Assembly: GCF_013256625.1 (NCBI RefSeq)
Contig: NZ_CP053908.1
Coordinates: 3,596,001-3,660,000, forward strand
Origin: Hymenobacter sp. BRD128
GTDB lineage: Bacteria; Bacteroidota; Bacteroidia; Cytophagales; Hymenobacteraceae
Direction of reading: 5' to 3'
DNA length: 64,000 nt
Part shown: piece after piece, positions 19,623-28,049 of the stretch
How positions within the stretch are numbered: position 1 is the first letter of the stretch
Layout: each line of letters begins with the position of its first letter
Translations under genes and position numbers: made by a program
The notes under the pieces: generated by a model
Told to the model about the DNA's origin: nothing
Seen by the model: the letters and a program-made list of their open reading frames with translations, nothing else
Databases searched by the model: none

Positions 19623-20417
19623 TTACAATTGCTTCGTATTGCCCGCGTCCACGGTTTTTAGTTCATCCAGGTGGTTGCGGTACCAGTTTACGCCGGCCAG
19701 GTCGGCATTCAAGGCGTAAATGTCTGGCCTTTGTTTTAATAAAGTCAGAATATCCTCCAGCCCGAAGCTGGGGTTGGTGGGGTAAAGCGCTTCGTACACG
19801 GCTTTTATAAAATCGTAGTCGGCCGGGTAGTCGATGGTGAAGCGGTGCGACATCGAGTAGTCGAGCCCCGTTTCCCAGGTCACGTTGGCTAGCCGGAAGC
19901 GCTCCGGATTTTCCCAGAAGAAGGGCGTGGTGTGCTCGCGCTCCAGCGGCCGGCTAGCCTCGCGCCAGGCCGTTTCGAGGGCGGCCAGGGTCATTACCTC
20001 CACGTCGTTGCCATCGGGGTAGGTGGCGGGGTGCAGGTTGCTCACGAAGTCATACTGGCCCTTGGTGGCCGCATACATCCCGAGCACCTTGTCGATAATA
20101 GCGGGGTCGATAAGCGGGCAGTCGCTCGGGATTTTTACTACGGCCTCGGTTTCACCAAAGTGCCGCGCCGCCTGGTAGTGGCGGTCGAGCAGGTCGAGGG
20201 CATTGCCCCGAAACACGTCGATACCAGCGCTTTGGCACAGTTCGGCCAGCGGGTCGTCGCTAGGGTCGGTGGTGGTAATAACGGCCACGCGGCCCGCCCG
20301 GCCCGCCTGCTGCACCCGCTCGACCTGCCGCACCAGCAGCGGCCGGCCCACGAGGTCGAGGCTGACTTTGTCGGGGAGGCGCGAGGAGCCGCGCCGGGCC
20401 TGGATGAGGGTAAGCAT
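19623..20417 (-). CDS. SpsF-type cytidylyltransferase
   Basis: A 264-residue nucleotidyltransferase resembling the SpsF/NeuA group. It opens with the nucleotide-binding signature LIQARRGSSRLPDKV, followed by KIPSDCPLIDPAIID (metal-binding Asp), DGNDVEVMTLAALE and FTIDYPADYDFI. These enzymes join a CMP group to a 2-keto-3-deoxy sugar acid to give the activated donor. With the SpsE/NeuB-type synthase and KdsC-type phosphatase downstream, it completes the synthesis-and-activation core of a nonulosonate-like pathway. It is preceded by the putative transferase gene. Confidence 0.86.
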   Translation of the reverse strand: MLTLIQARRGSSRLPDKVSLDLVGRPLLVRQVERVQQAGRAGRVAVITTTDPSDDPLAELCQSAGIDVFRGNALDLLDRHYQAARHFGETEAVVKIPSDCPLIDPAIIDKVLGMYAATKGQYDFVSNLHPATYPDGNDVEVMTLAALETAWREASRPLEREHTTPFFWENPERFRLANVTWETGLDYSMSHRFTIDYPADYDFIKAVYEALYPTNPSFGLEDILTLLKQRPDIYALNADLAGVNWYRNHLDELKTVDAGNTKQL

Positions 20418-20490
20418 TGGCTAGGGTATAAAACGTAACGCCGTCGGCACAAAGTGTATCATAAATAGCCCAAGAGTTCCTGCTGGCCAG

Positions 20491-21561
20491 CTAGCGCGCG
20501 CTGGCTGCCACCACCGGCGCCGCTGCGAGCGGGCCGGCCACTGGCCGGTACTGCCGCAAAAACTGCGGCCCGGTCCCAGTGAAGCGCCCAAACTGCCGGC
20601 AAATGTCGGCAATGCGCTGGGCACTGGTGCCACCGTTCTGAATGGGCAGCTTGCGCTTGAGGTCGGCCACGTCGAAGTAGGAATGCACCGGAATACCCAG
20701 CGCCAGCCCCACGTAAGCTACGGTGCTGTATTGGGTTATCAACTCTACTGCGTTAGCAATCATCTCTTCGGTATTGCCTTCGGTATAGATGCGCGTGCCG
20801 GGCGGGGCGTATTTTTTGACCTCGGCGGTGGCGCGGGCCATGTCCTCGTTGGGGTGAAACTTGAAAATCATGGGCCGGCCAGCCGCAATGCGCGTGGCGT
20901 GGCGGATGAATTTCTTGCGGTTGTCGGGCCGGAAGGTTTCGCGCATGTCGGTGGTGGCCACCAGCACGTAGCCGCGGTGCGGAAAATTATTGTTCCGCAG
21001 CCTCTCCACGTCGTCGAAGTTGGGAATGCCCGTCACCACCAGCTTACCGGGGTCCACGCCAATCATTTTGAAATGCTCGGCGTAGCCCTCCGAGGCCACG
21101 CAGTAGATGTCGCAGCAATTATTCATGCCATTGAGCGAGGTGCCGATGGCCAGGATGGGAAAGCGGGTGAAGCGCTTGACGAGCCGCGCCCACAGGTGCA
21201 TGGGGTCGGTCATGCCCTCCTGCACGAATATCGACTTGGTTTTGGCCAGCAGCGGCCAGGGCACCACAATATCGGAGCAGCATACCACGAGGTCATACTC
21301 CAGCCCTAGCTCGCGGTTTTCGAAGTCGCGGCGCAGCTGGTGCTGGGCCACGTAGCGGTCGGCTTTTTCCTTCACCAGGCCCTGCACAATGGTCTTGTCG
21401 AGGATATGATTGCGCAGCAGCCACTCGTAGAAGCCGCGCATCCAGCCATCGTAGTAAAGCTGGCTGAAATAGGGCTCGTACTCATCTTCCAGGAGCTGCG
21501 CCACGCGGTGCATCTGGGTAGTTTGGTTGGGCGAGCCGATGAGGTACAGCGCTTTTTTCAC
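20491..21561 (-). CDS. Putative GT-B glycosyltransferase using a CMP-activated sugar
   Basis: A 356-residue protein that I cannot assign to a named family. The best start is GTG 21561 (VKKALYLIGSPNQT); a TTG at 21570 is possible. It reads like a GT-B fold: a first domain to about residue 175, then VVTGIPNFDDVERL and a second domain with IFKFHPNEDMA (HP near residues 236-237) and TQYSTVAYVGLALGIPV. FVQEGMTDP near residue 115 adds a Q-E-G motif. HP plus an acidic-G or QE motif is a known hallmark of bacterial sialyltransferases and of KpsC/KpsS-type Kdo transferases. As first gene of the cluster it probably transfers the finished sugar to a glycan. No signal peptide or membrane segment is seen. 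Confidence 0.6.
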   Translation of the reverse strand: MKKALYLIGSPNQTTQMHRVAQLLEDEYEPYFSQLYYDGWMRGFYEWLLRNHILDKTIVQGLVKEKADRYVAQHQLRRDFENRELGLEYDLVVCCSDIVVPWPLLAKTKSIFVQEGMTDPMHLWARLVKRFTRFPILAIGTSLNGMNNCCDIYCVASEGYAEHFKMIGVDPGKLVVTGIPNFDDVERLRNNNFPHRGYVLVATTDMRETFRPDNRKKFIRHATRIAAGRPMIFKFHPNEDMARATAEVKKYAPPGTRIYTEGNTEEMIANAVELITQYSTVAYVGLALGIPVHSYFDVADLKRKLPIQNGGTSAQRIADICRQFGRFTGTGPQFLRQYRPVAGPLAAAPVVAASAR

Positions 21562-21567
21562 AAGCAA

Positions 21568-21595
21568 CAAAGTAGGTATGCCTACAAAAATACAA
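21568..21595 (-). promoter_or_regulatory. Putative promoter of the acidic-sugar cluster
   Basis: On the minus strand TACTTTG (21568-21574) resembles the Bacteroidota -7 element, and TTG (21593-21595) lies 18 bases upstream as the -33 element. Transcription would start very close to the GTG at 21561, giving a short or leaderless message. The remaining genes run in the same direction down to 13676. Confidence 0.4.
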
Positions 21596-21696
21596 CGGCA
21601 GCTTACTCGCCCGCCCCAAATTAATCTTCGATTCGTGCAGCTACTGCCTGGCTTTTTCTACTTTCAGGTTTTGACTGCTGTCTTTGCCCGCCCGCT

Positions 21697-23328
21697 ATGC
21701 GCCTGTTTGCCCTGTTTTTTGCCCTAGCCACGGCCGGCCTGGCCCTGATAGCGCCGGCCCAAACGCTGGCCCCCTGGGTGCCCGACCTGGGCAACGGCAG
21801 CTACAAAAATCCGGTTCTCTACGCCGACTACTCCGACCCCGACGTGGTGCGCGTGGGCACCGACTACTACCTCACTTCTTCCAGCTTTAATGCCGTGCCG
21901 GGCCTGCCCATTCTGCACTCCGAAGACCTGGTGAACTGGACGATAATCGGCCACGCGCTGCCCACGCAGCCGCCCGCCAGCCGCTACGACCACGTGCAGC
22001 CCGGCAACGGAGTGTGGGCGCCCGCCCTGCGGTTTCATGACAAAAAGTTTTTCCTCTACTACCCCGACCCCGACCTGGGCATTTTCGTGACCACGGCCCG
22101 GAATCCGGCCGGCCCCTGGAGCGCGCCGGTGTGCGTAAAGGCCGCCAAGGGCTGGATTGACCCCTGCCCTTTCTGGGATGAGGACGGCCGCGCCTACCTC
22201 GTGCACGCCTTCGCGGGCAGCCGAGCCGGCCTCAAGAGCGTCATTCACGTGAGCGAAATGGCGCCCGATGGCCTGAGTTTGCTAGGGGAGGACAAGCTGG
22301 TGTTTGATGGCCACGCCCACCACCCCACTATTGAGGGGCCCAAGCTGTACAAGCGCCACGGCTACTACTACATTTTTGCACCGGGCGGCGGCGTGCCGCA
22401 GGGCTGGCAGGTGGCGTTGCGCAGCAAAAATGTATTCGGGCCCTACGAAGACAAAATCGTACTAGCTCAAGGTAAAAGCCCCATCAACGGCCCGCACCAG
22501 GGCGCCTGGGTCGATACGCCCGATGGCCAGCAAGACTGGTTTCTGCATTTCCAGGACCAGGGCGCCTACGGCCGGGTGGTGCACCTCCAGCCCATGACCT
22601 GGCAAAACGACTGGCCCGTAATGGGCCTCGACGCTGATGGCGATGGCACCGGCGAGCCCGTGCTCAGCCACCGCAAGCCGGCCGTGACGGGCAAGGGGTC
22701 GGTGGTCGTGCCCGCCACCTCCGACGAGTTTGCCAGCGGCCGGCCCGGCTTGCAATGGCAGTGGCAGGCTAACCCGCAGCCGCAGTGGCTAGCCAGCGGC
22801 CCGGCGGCCGGGCCCGGCCAGCTAGCCCTGGCCGCCGGGCCCGCCCCGGCCGAGGCCCGGAACCTCTACCTCGTGCCCAACCTGCTGCTGCAAAAGCTAC
22901 CCGCCGAGCAGTTCACGGCCACTACCAAGCTCAGTTTGCAAAACCTACCTCCCGGCGACCGCGCTGGCCTCGTGGTGCTGGGCTTGGACTACGCCACGCT
23001 TACCCTCACCCGCCAAGCCGACGGCCGGCTAGCCCTCGGCCAGACCGTGTGCCTCCAGGCCGATAAGGGCACCGCCGAAACTACCGTCGCCATCGCGCCG
23101 CCGCTGGCCGCCGGCCAGCCCCTCTACCTGCGCGTGGCGGTGCGGGCCGGGGCGCACTGCCAGTTTAGCTACAGCGCCGATGGGCAGCAGTTTCGGCCGC
23201 TCGGCCCCGAGTTTACGGCGCGCGAGGGCAAGTGGGTTGGGGCCAAGCTGGGGCTGTTTTGCCTGAGTGCCAGCACCAACGCGCCGCCGGGCACCGTGGC
23301 TATCGACTGGTGGCACGTGACGCCGTAG
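21697..23328 (+). CDS. Family 43 glycoside hydrolase
   Basis: A 543-residue secreted enzyme with a signal peptide (MRLFALFFALATAGLALIAP). The five-bladed propeller catalytic domain starts at NPVLYADYSDPDVVRVG, which holds the general base Asp. The pKa-modulating Asp is in WIDPCPFWDEDGRAY, and the general acid Glu is in HPTIEGPKLYKRHGYYY. After about residue 330 a beta-sandwich domain (from SDEFASGRPGLQWQW) matches the accessory domain of large GH43 enzymes. GH43 enzymes release arabinose or xylose from plant polysaccharides. The sugar symporter encoded next, about 90 bases downstream, could import the product. Confidence 0.9.
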   Translation: MRLFALFFALATAGLALIAPAQTLAPWVPDLGNGSYKNPVLYADYSDPDVVRVGTDYYLTSSSFNAVPGLPILHSEDLVNWTIIGHALPTQPPASRYDHVQPGNGVWAPALRFHDKKFFLYYPDPDLGIFVTTARNPAGPWSAPVCVKAAKGWIDPCPFWDEDGRAYLVHAFAGSRAGLKSVIHVSEMAPDGLSLLGEDKLVFDGHAHHPTIEGPKLYKRHGYYYIFAPGGGVPQGWQVALRSKNVFGPYEDKIVLAQGKSPINGPHQGAWVDTPDGQQDWFLHFQDQGAYGRVVHLQPMTWQNDWPVMGLDADGDGTGEPVLSHRKPAVTGKGSVVVPATSDEFASGRPGLQWQWQANPQPQWLASGPAAGPGQLALAAGPAPAEARNLYLVPNLLLQKLPAEQFTATTKLSLQNLPPGDRAGLVVLGLDYATLTLTRQADGRLALGQTVCLQADKGTAETTVAIAPPLAAGQPLYLRVAVRAGAHCQFSYSADGQQFRPLGPEFTAREGKWVGAKLGLFCLSASTNAPPGTVAIDWWHVTP

Positions 23329-23416
23329 CCGCGATTTTCGGTTGCGCAATCGTTTGCATAGCCCGGCTAGCGGATATTTGCCCTACTTTCGTTTTCCATT
23401 CGTTTTTTCCCGCCCT

Positions 23417-25104
23417 ATGCACCAGCTGGCTACGCTAGACTACATAGTCTTTTTTGTTTACTTTCTGATAGTCGCCGGCTACGGCATCTGGATTTATAAC
23501 CGCAAGACGGGCCACGACGGCACCATTGAGGGCGATTCGAAAGACTACTTCCTGGCCGAAGGCTCGCTCACGTGGTGGGCCATCGGCTCCTCGCTGATTG
23601 CCTCCAACATCTCGGCCGAGCAGTTTGTGGGTATGTCGGGCTCGGGCTTCAAGATGGGGCTAGCCATCGCCACCTACGAGTGGATGGCTTCCATCACGCT
23701 CATCATCGTGGCGGTGTTCTTCATTCCGGTGTACCTCAAAAACCGGATTTTCACCATGCCGCAGTTTCTGCACCAGCGCTACAACGGCACGGTGGCCATG
23801 ATTATGGCCATTTTCTGGTTGCTGCTCTACGTGGTGGTGAATTTGACGTCGATTCTCTACCTCGGCGCCATCGCCGTGAGCAGCATCGCGGGCCTGAACC
23901 TGAACTTCTGCATGTACGCGCTGGCCATCTTCGCCGTGATTATCACGCTGGGCGGCATGAAAGTAATTGGTTTTACGGACGTTATCCAGGTGTTCTTCCT
24001 CATTCTGGGGGCTTGGCCACTACCTACCTGGCGCTCACGCTGGTGGCCGAGCACAACGGTACCACCGGCATTCTCAATGGCTTCAGCATTATGAAGACGG
24101 CGGCCAACGACCACTTCCACATGATTTTCAAGCGCGATAACCCTAACTACCTCGACCTGCCGGGCCTCACGGTGCTGCTAGGGGGTATGTGGATTGTGAA
24201 CCTCAACTACTGGGGCTGCAACCAGTACATCACGCAGCGCGCCCTCGGTGCCGACCTGCCCACCGCCCGCGGCGGCCTGCTGTTCGCGGCGTTCCTGAAG
24301 CTGCTGATGCCGGTTATCGTGGTTATTCCGGGCATCGCGGCCTACGTGCTTTACAAGCAGAATGTGTTTGGCGCGGGCGAGTTCGGCTCGGGGGCCGACC
24401 TCAACCCCGACCGTGCTTACCCGGTGCTGCTCAACATCCTGCCGGTGGGCCTCAAGGGTTTGTCGTTTGCCGCCCTCACGGCGGCCGTGGTGGCCTCGCT
24501 GGCCGGCAAGGCCAACTCGATTGCCACCATCTTCACGCTCGACGTTTATAAGAAGGTCATCAACCCTACTGCTTCGGAGAAGACCCTGGTAGCCACCGGC
24601 AAAATTGCCGTGGTCGTGGCCATGATTCTGGGCGTACTCATCGCCCCGCACCTGGGCATCGACAAAAAGGGTGGTTTTCAGTACATTCAGGAATACACGG
24701 GCTTCGTGTCGCCGGGTATTTTTGCCATGTTCATCCTGGGTTTCTTCTGGAAAAAAGCCACGTCGAGCGCCGCCTTATTTGCTACTATCGGTGGCTTCCT
24801 GCTGTCGGTAGTGCTCAAGTTTTTACCCACCCGCCTGGACCTCTCCTTCCTGGCACCCTTCGGCTTTGCCGTGAAGCCTGCCGGGGCTAGCGTGTATGAG
24901 ATTCCGTTCCTCGACCGCATGGGCTTCGTATTCGTGTTCTGCATCATCGGCATGGTGCTCATCAGCCTCATCGAAAACGCCCGCGGCGTGAAAACTAACG
25001 GCCTCGAAATCGACTCGTCGATGTTCAAGCCGCACGCCACCTTCGTGGGTGGCGCGGTGCTGATTGTTGGCATCATCGTGGCCCTGTACTCGGTGTTTTG
25101 GTAG
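23417..25104 (+). pseudogene. Sodium/solute symporter (SSS family), frameshifted
   Basis: ATG 23417 opens an SSS-family transporter (MHQLATLDYIVFFVYFLI) whose frame shifts at the G run 24007-24011. Adding one G restores LILGGLATTYLALTLV and a single frame to the stop at 25104, about 562 residues with roughly 14 membrane helices. Family features include the DYFLAEGSLTWWAIGSSLIA region and AALTAAVVASLAGKANSIAT, which in vSGLT relatives forms part of the sodium site. It follows the GH43 gene on the same strand, so uptake of a sugar with Na+ is likely. A strong terminator follows. The break is probably a sequencing error. Confidence 0.88.
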
Positions 25105-25128
25105 GCCGTTAGCTCCTGTATCTTGTTT

Positions 25129-25159
25129 AAAGGGCCCCTAGCTGCGCTAGGGGCCCTTT
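25129..25159 (+). terminator. Rho-independent terminator after the symporter
   Basis: A perfect 14-bp stem (AAAGGGCCCCTAGC and its complement) closes on the loop TGC and ends in CCCTTT. It lies 24 bases after the symporter stop. Confidence 0.8.
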
Positions 25160-25171
25160 GCATTTAGCGCG

Positions 25172-25516
25172 GTGCCGATGGGCTGCGGTGGGCATAGGCA
25201 GGCCAATACGGGGCGGCGGCCGGACCAGCAGGCGCTCGCGCTAGCCACAATTTCCCCTTGGGTCAACGACTCGGATGATGCAACTGACGCTAGCCTACTG
25301 GCCGCTCACAGGGGCCAACTGGCGGATACCTACGTCGCCTACGCGGGCACCGGCAACTTCACTACGCAGGGCGACTACGTGCGCATCGATGACCCTGGCG
25401 TTTGGAGTGAGTTTGTGTACCAGCCCGCCATTATTTATCATGGTCAGATTCACTACCACAGCATCTGGCGCGACCATATGCGCAATTACGGTGGCAATTT
25501 CTACAGGGAGGACTAA
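25172..25516 (+). CDS. Hypothetical protein, possibly a gene remnant
   Basis: An open frame of 114 residues beginning with GTG at 25172. I do not recognise it. The first ~45 residues are arginine/glycine/alanine-rich and look like random high-G+C translation. The last ~65 (TYVAYAGTGNFTTQGDYV to HSIWRDHMRNYGGNF) have a natural composition with many aromatic residues and resemble the tail of a small beta-barrel protein. This suggests a real gene whose 5' end is lost or frameshifted. It sits between two terminators. Confidence 0.35.
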   Translation: MPMGCGGHRQANTGRRPDQQALALATISPWVNDSDDATDASLLAAHRGQLADTYVAYAGTGNFTTQGDYVRIDDPGVWSEFVYQPAIIYHGQIHYHSIWRDHMRNYGGNFYRED

Positions 25517-25563
25517 AGCTAGCCTAACTTATCAGGCCGAACTGAATCAGAGAGTACATTAAC

Positions 25564-25602
25564 AAAAAAGCCCTGTAAGCTAAGTGCTTACAGGGCTTTT
25601 TT
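25564..25602. terminator. Bidirectional terminator between ORF 25172 and tRNA-Asn
   Basis: The hairpin AAGCCCTGTAAGC / GCTTACAGGGCTT has a five-base loop. It is flanked by A6 on the left and T6 on the right, so it can end transcription from either side. The tRNA-Asn gene on the minus strand stops about 10 bases away. Confidence 0.85.
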
Positions 25603-25611
25603 CAGAAGTAG

Positions 25612-25685
25612 CGCCCCCTCCTGGGCTCGAACCAGGGACCCTCTGATTAACAGTCAGATGCTCTAACCGGCTGAGCTAAGGAAGC
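25612..25685 (-). tRNA. tRNA-Asn (anticodon GTT)
   Basis: A 74-nt cloverleaf on the minus strand. The acceptor stem GCTTCCT/AGGGGGC pairs with two G-U pairs, the D-arm is TAGCTCAGCCGGTTAGAGC, and the anticodon loop is CTGTTAA in a TCTGA/TCAGA stem. The T-arm is CCTGG-TTCGAGC-CCAGG. The discriminator base is G and the CCA end is not encoded. The anticodon GTT reads asparagine codons. Confidence 0.96.
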
Positions 25686-25717
25686 TAATCGTACCCGAAA
25701 CCGGCGCTTTCGGGCTG

Positions 25718-25749
25718 CAAAGATAGGAAAGGTGTTTTTGAAAAAACAA
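25718..25749 (-). promoter_or_regulatory. Putative promoter of tRNA-Asn
   Basis: On the minus strand, TATCTTTG (25718-25725) matches the Bacteroidota -7 consensus TAnnTTTG. A TTG (25747-25749) lies 21 bases upstream. The tRNA 5' end is 32 bases downstream, a plausible leader. Confidence 0.55.
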
Positions 25750-25790
25750 GCCCTAGTCAATAATTGCCGGTTTTTTTGCAAAAAAATCTA

Positions 25791-26234
25791 TTAATTCGTG
25801 ATTGTCAGTAAACTACCGCTGAGACTGGTGCTGTACTGGCGCAGCGAGCGCGGAGCCGGGCCGCCCGTTACCTGCCCTTGAAGGCCAAACTGTGAGCCGC
25901 AGCAGCTGTCCTTAAAAAACAGGTGCGAGCTACGGTCGAGGCTGATGGTGGCGCAGCTATTGAGCGGCTGATAGGGACAGTTGCGCTCGAAGGCGCTGTA
26001 CGTGGTCGCATTCTGGCGCACCACGTAGATGCCCTTCACGCCACCCTGGCCGTTGGCGCTGCCCGGCGGGATGGCCACCACGCCGTTGTCGAAGCGCAGG
26101 GCTTTATTTTGCTGGTCGAGCAGGTCAAGCTGCACGTTTACCGGCACGTTGGGGATGGTCGTAGTGGTGCTAGTAGTGGAGTTGCAGGCAGCTAGCAGCC
26201 CGCTGGCCAGCAGCCCTAGGTATAAGATGCGCAT
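25791..26234 (-). CDS. Lipoprotein with a degenerate Rieske-like domain
   Basis: A 147-residue protein starting at ATG 26234 with a lipoprotein signal (LLASGLLAAC) and a threonine-rich linker. The rest has the layout of the small Rieske-fold proteins of Bacteroidota: AFERNCPYQPLN where a CxH box is expected, then FKDSCCGSQFGLQGQVTGGP where the second C-x-x-H box and GSxFD motif would be. Both cluster-binding histidines are missing (CP and CC instead). A conventional [2Fe-2S] Rieske cluster is therefore unlikely; the fold may be structural or bind something else. It lies downstream of ftsY behind a terminator. Confidence 0.6.
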   Translation of the reverse strand: MRILYLGLLASGLLAACNSTTSTTTTIPNVPVNVQLDLLDQQNKALRFDNGVVAIPPGSANGQGGVKGIYVVRQNATTYSAFERNCPYQPLNSCATISLDRSSHLFFKDSCCGSQFGLQGQVTGGPAPRSLRQYSTSLSGSLLTITN

Positions 26235-26268
26235 CACTTGGGATAAGTAAGAATCCTGCCAACGAACG

Positions 26269-26297
26269 AGAGCGCCCGGTAGTTTACCGGGCGCTCT
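26269..26297 (-). terminator. Hairpin downstream of ftsY
   Basis: A perfect 13-bp stem (AGAGCGCCCGGTA and its complement) with loop GTT lies about 26 bases past the ftsY stop on the minus strand and 35 bases before the next gene. No long T-run follows on the minus strand, so it may be a weak terminator or an mRNA-stabilising hairpin. Confidence 0.55.
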
Positions 26298-26322
26298 TGC
26301 TAGGTCACTTTTTTGAAAAAGA

Positions 26323-27300
26323 TTACTTTCTGAACAACGAGTTCACAAACGTATGCCGGTCGAAAAGCTGCAAATCCGTCATTTTCTCGCCCACTCCGAT
26401 GTAGCGCACCGGAATGCTAAACTGGTCAGAGATGCCGATAACCACGCCGCCCTTGGCTGTGCCGTCGAGCTTGGTGATGGCCAGGGCCGATACCTCAGTA
26501 GCGCGGGTAAATTCCTTGGCCTGCAAAAAGGCATTCTGGCCGGTGCTGCCATCGAGCACCAGAAGCACCTCGTGCGGCGCCTCGGGAATAACTTTCTGCA
26601 TCACGCGCTTAATTTTGCTGAGCTCGTTCATCAGGTTCACCTTATTGTGCAGGCGGCCGGCGGTGTCGATAATCACCACGTCGGCGCCCATCTCCACGCC
26701 CTTCAGCACAGCGTCGTAGGCCACGGCGGCGGGGTCGGTGTTCATACCGTGCGAGATGACGGGCACGCCCACCCGCTGGCCCCACACAATAAGCTGGTCC
26801 ACGGCGGCGGCCCGGAAGGTATCGGCCGCACCGAGCACCACCTTCTTGCCCGCGCTGTGAAAGCGGTGGGCTAGCTTACCGATAGTCGTGGTTTTGCCCA
26901 CACCATTCACGCCCACTACCATAATCACGAACGGATGGCCGGGGCTGTCGGGCCGGTCGAGGATAGCGCGCGAGCCGGTGGCGCCGGCATTGCCATCGAG
27001 CAGGCCCGCAATCTCTTCGCGCAGGATACGGTCGAGCTCATTGGTACTCACGTACTTGTCGCGGGCCACGCGCTTCTCGATGCGGTCGATGACTTTTACC
27101 GTAGTGTCGATGCCCACGTCGGCGTGCACGAGCAGTGTTTCGAGGTCGTCGAGCACGGCCTCGTCCACGGTGCTTTTTCCCACCACGGCCTTGCTGAGCT
27201 GGTCGAAGAAATTGGTTTTCGTCTTCTGCAGGCCTTCGTCGAGGGCCTGTTGCTGCTCCTTGTTTTCCTTGTCTTTCTTAAAAAAGTCGAAGAGGCCCAT
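26323..27300 (-). CDS. ftsY: Signal recognition particle receptor FtsY
   Basis: FtsY is the membrane-associated GTPase that docks SRP-ribosome complexes at the Sec translocon. The 325-residue protein has a short charged N-terminus (MGLFDFFKKDKENKEQQQ), a helical N-domain, and a complete G-domain. The G-domain motifs are VGVNGVGKTTTIGKLA (P-loop), AADTFRAAAVDQL, DTAGRLHNKVNLMNEL and ITKLDGTAKGG. It lacks the long acidic A-domain of E. coli FtsY, which is usual in Bacteroidota. It lies downstream of the rpmB-rpmG-DUF4295 genes, a neighbourhood conserved in this phylum, although a terminator and REP-like copy C separate them. Confidence 0.96.
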   Translation of the reverse strand: MGLFDFFKKDKENKEQQQALDEGLQKTKTNFFDQLSKAVVGKSTVDEAVLDDLETLLVHADVGIDTTVKVIDRIEKRVARDKYVSTNELDRILREEIAGLLDGNAGATGSRAILDRPDSPGHPFVIMVVGVNGVGKTTTIGKLAHRFHSAGKKVVLGAADTFRAAAVDQLIVWGQRVGVPVISHGMNTDPAAVAYDAVLKGVEMGADVVIIDTAGRLHNKVNLMNELSKIKRVMQKVIPEAPHEVLLVLDGSTGQNAFLQAKEFTRATEVSALAITKLDGTAKGGVVIGISDQFSIPVRYIGVGEKMTDLQLFDRHTFVNSLFRK

Positions 27301-27316
27301 ATGCTATTACTATAAG

Positions 27317-27422
27317 AACGTCATGCAGAGCGCAGCGAAGCATCTCGCGTGCAGCAGTAATTTCTAACGGCTAAAGGTTAGTGATACACGCGCGATGCTT
27401 CGCTGCGCTCCGCATGACGTTT
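27317..27422. repeat. REP-like intergenic palindrome, copy C
   Basis: Arms near 27317-27351 and 27388-27422 pair almost perfectly. They carry AACGTCATGC, GAGCGCAGCG and AAGCATC, with about two mismatches. The design parallels copies A and B, but the middle of the arm is GCGCAGCG in place of TTGTCG or TGCCG, again changed on both arms together. It lies between the DUF4295 terminator and ftsY. Confidence 0.88.
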
Positions 27423-27440
27423 TGGATTTACCCAAACACG

Positions 27441-27470
27441 AAAAAAGTCCCACGAAGGTGGGACTTTTTT
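27441..27470 (-). terminator. Terminator of the L28/L33/DUF4295 gene group
   Basis: AAAAAAGTCCCAC, loop GAAG and GTGGGACTTTTTT form a classic hairpin with T6 in both directions. It lies 22 bases after the DUF4295 stop on the minus strand. Confidence 0.88.
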
Positions 27471-27492
27471 GCTTCATCAGCGGCCAGGCGGC

Positions 27493-27648
27493 TTACTTGC
27501 CAGCCAGCACGTCTTGGACCTTATCTACGGGCACCATTTCCTCCTTAAAGGTATAGGCGCCGGTTTTCTCTGATTTTACGGCGCGAATAACTTTCGCCCA
27601 GTCTTTGCCGGTGGCGGTTTTCAGCGTTGCTACTACTTTCTTAGCCAT
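27493..27648 (-). CDS. DUF4295 family small protein
   Basis: A 51-residue basic protein from ATG 27648, beginning MAKKVVATLKTATGKDWAKV and ending DKVQDVLAGK. It matches DUF4295, a Bacteroidota-specific family almost always encoded directly after rpmG. The length, lysine content and position suggest a ribosome-associated role, which is an inference. It lies eight bases downstream of rpmG. Confidence 0.88.
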   Translation of the reverse strand: MAKKVVATLKTATGKDWAKVIRAVKSEKTGAYTFKEEMVPVDKVQDVLAGK

Positions 27649-27656
27649 GACGCAGG

Positions 27657-27839
27657 TTATTTAATTTCCTTGTGAACAGTCATTTTACGCAGAATCGGGT
27701 TGAATTTCTTCAGCTCGATACGCTCGGGGGTGTTCTTACGGTTCTTGGTGGTGATGTAGCGCGAGGTGCCCGGCATACCCGAGTTTTTATGCTCGGTGCA
27801 CTCCATGATAACCTGCACCCGGTTTCCTTTCTTGGCCAT
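27657..27839 (-). CDS. rpmG: 50S ribosomal protein L33
   Basis: A 60-residue basic protein ([20 protein letters not shown]) with the L33 pattern ending [15 protein letters not shown]. The zinc-ribbon cysteines of C+ type L33 are mostly missing (a single Cys in MECTEH), so it is a zinc-independent form. A strong promoter lies directly upstream, and DUF4295 follows at once. Confidence 0.95.
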   Translation of the reverse strand: MAKKGNRVQVIMECTEHKNSGMPGTSRYITTKNRKNTPERIELKKFNPILRKMTVHKEIK

Positions 27840-27877
27840 CGCGACGGGAGGGGGGTTAATTTTTAATTTTAGGACTG

Positions 27878-27909
27878 CAAAGGTACGGTTTTTTTAGTAA
27901 ACCGCAAAA
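27878..27909 (-). promoter_or_regulatory. Promoter of rpmG-DUF4295
   Basis: On the minus strand TACCTTTG (27878-27885) is an exact TAnnTTTG -7 element. TTTTG (27905-27909) lies 19 bases upstream as the -33 element. The start site would be near 27871, about 30 bases before the rpmG ATG. This is the cleanest Bacteroidota-type promoter in the window. Confidence 0.7.
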
Positions 27910-28049
27910 CCTTGTTGGTCTGCCACCTGCGGCTGAGGCTGGCCAACCTGGCAAGCACCCTAGCAGCAGGAGCGCCGGAACCGGGCTAGCCACGTGGCAA
28001 ACCAGATTTCGGCGCTGTGGCAGGCCCGAAAGTTTTTTCCTTATCAGCC

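Noticed and set aside
23572..24010. Second protein encoded in the alternative frame before the symporter break
   Set aside because: The translation is His/Arg-rich and meaningless, and the overlapping frame encodes proper membrane helices.
24007..24011. Phase variation of the symporter by slippage in a G tract
   Set aside because: Five or six G residues is short for a contingency locus, and similar one-base losses occur in unrelated genes, so sequence error is more likely.
25612..25685. tRNA-Asn as an integration site for a mobile element
   Set aside because: No integrase gene and no duplicated tRNA 3' end are visible nearby.
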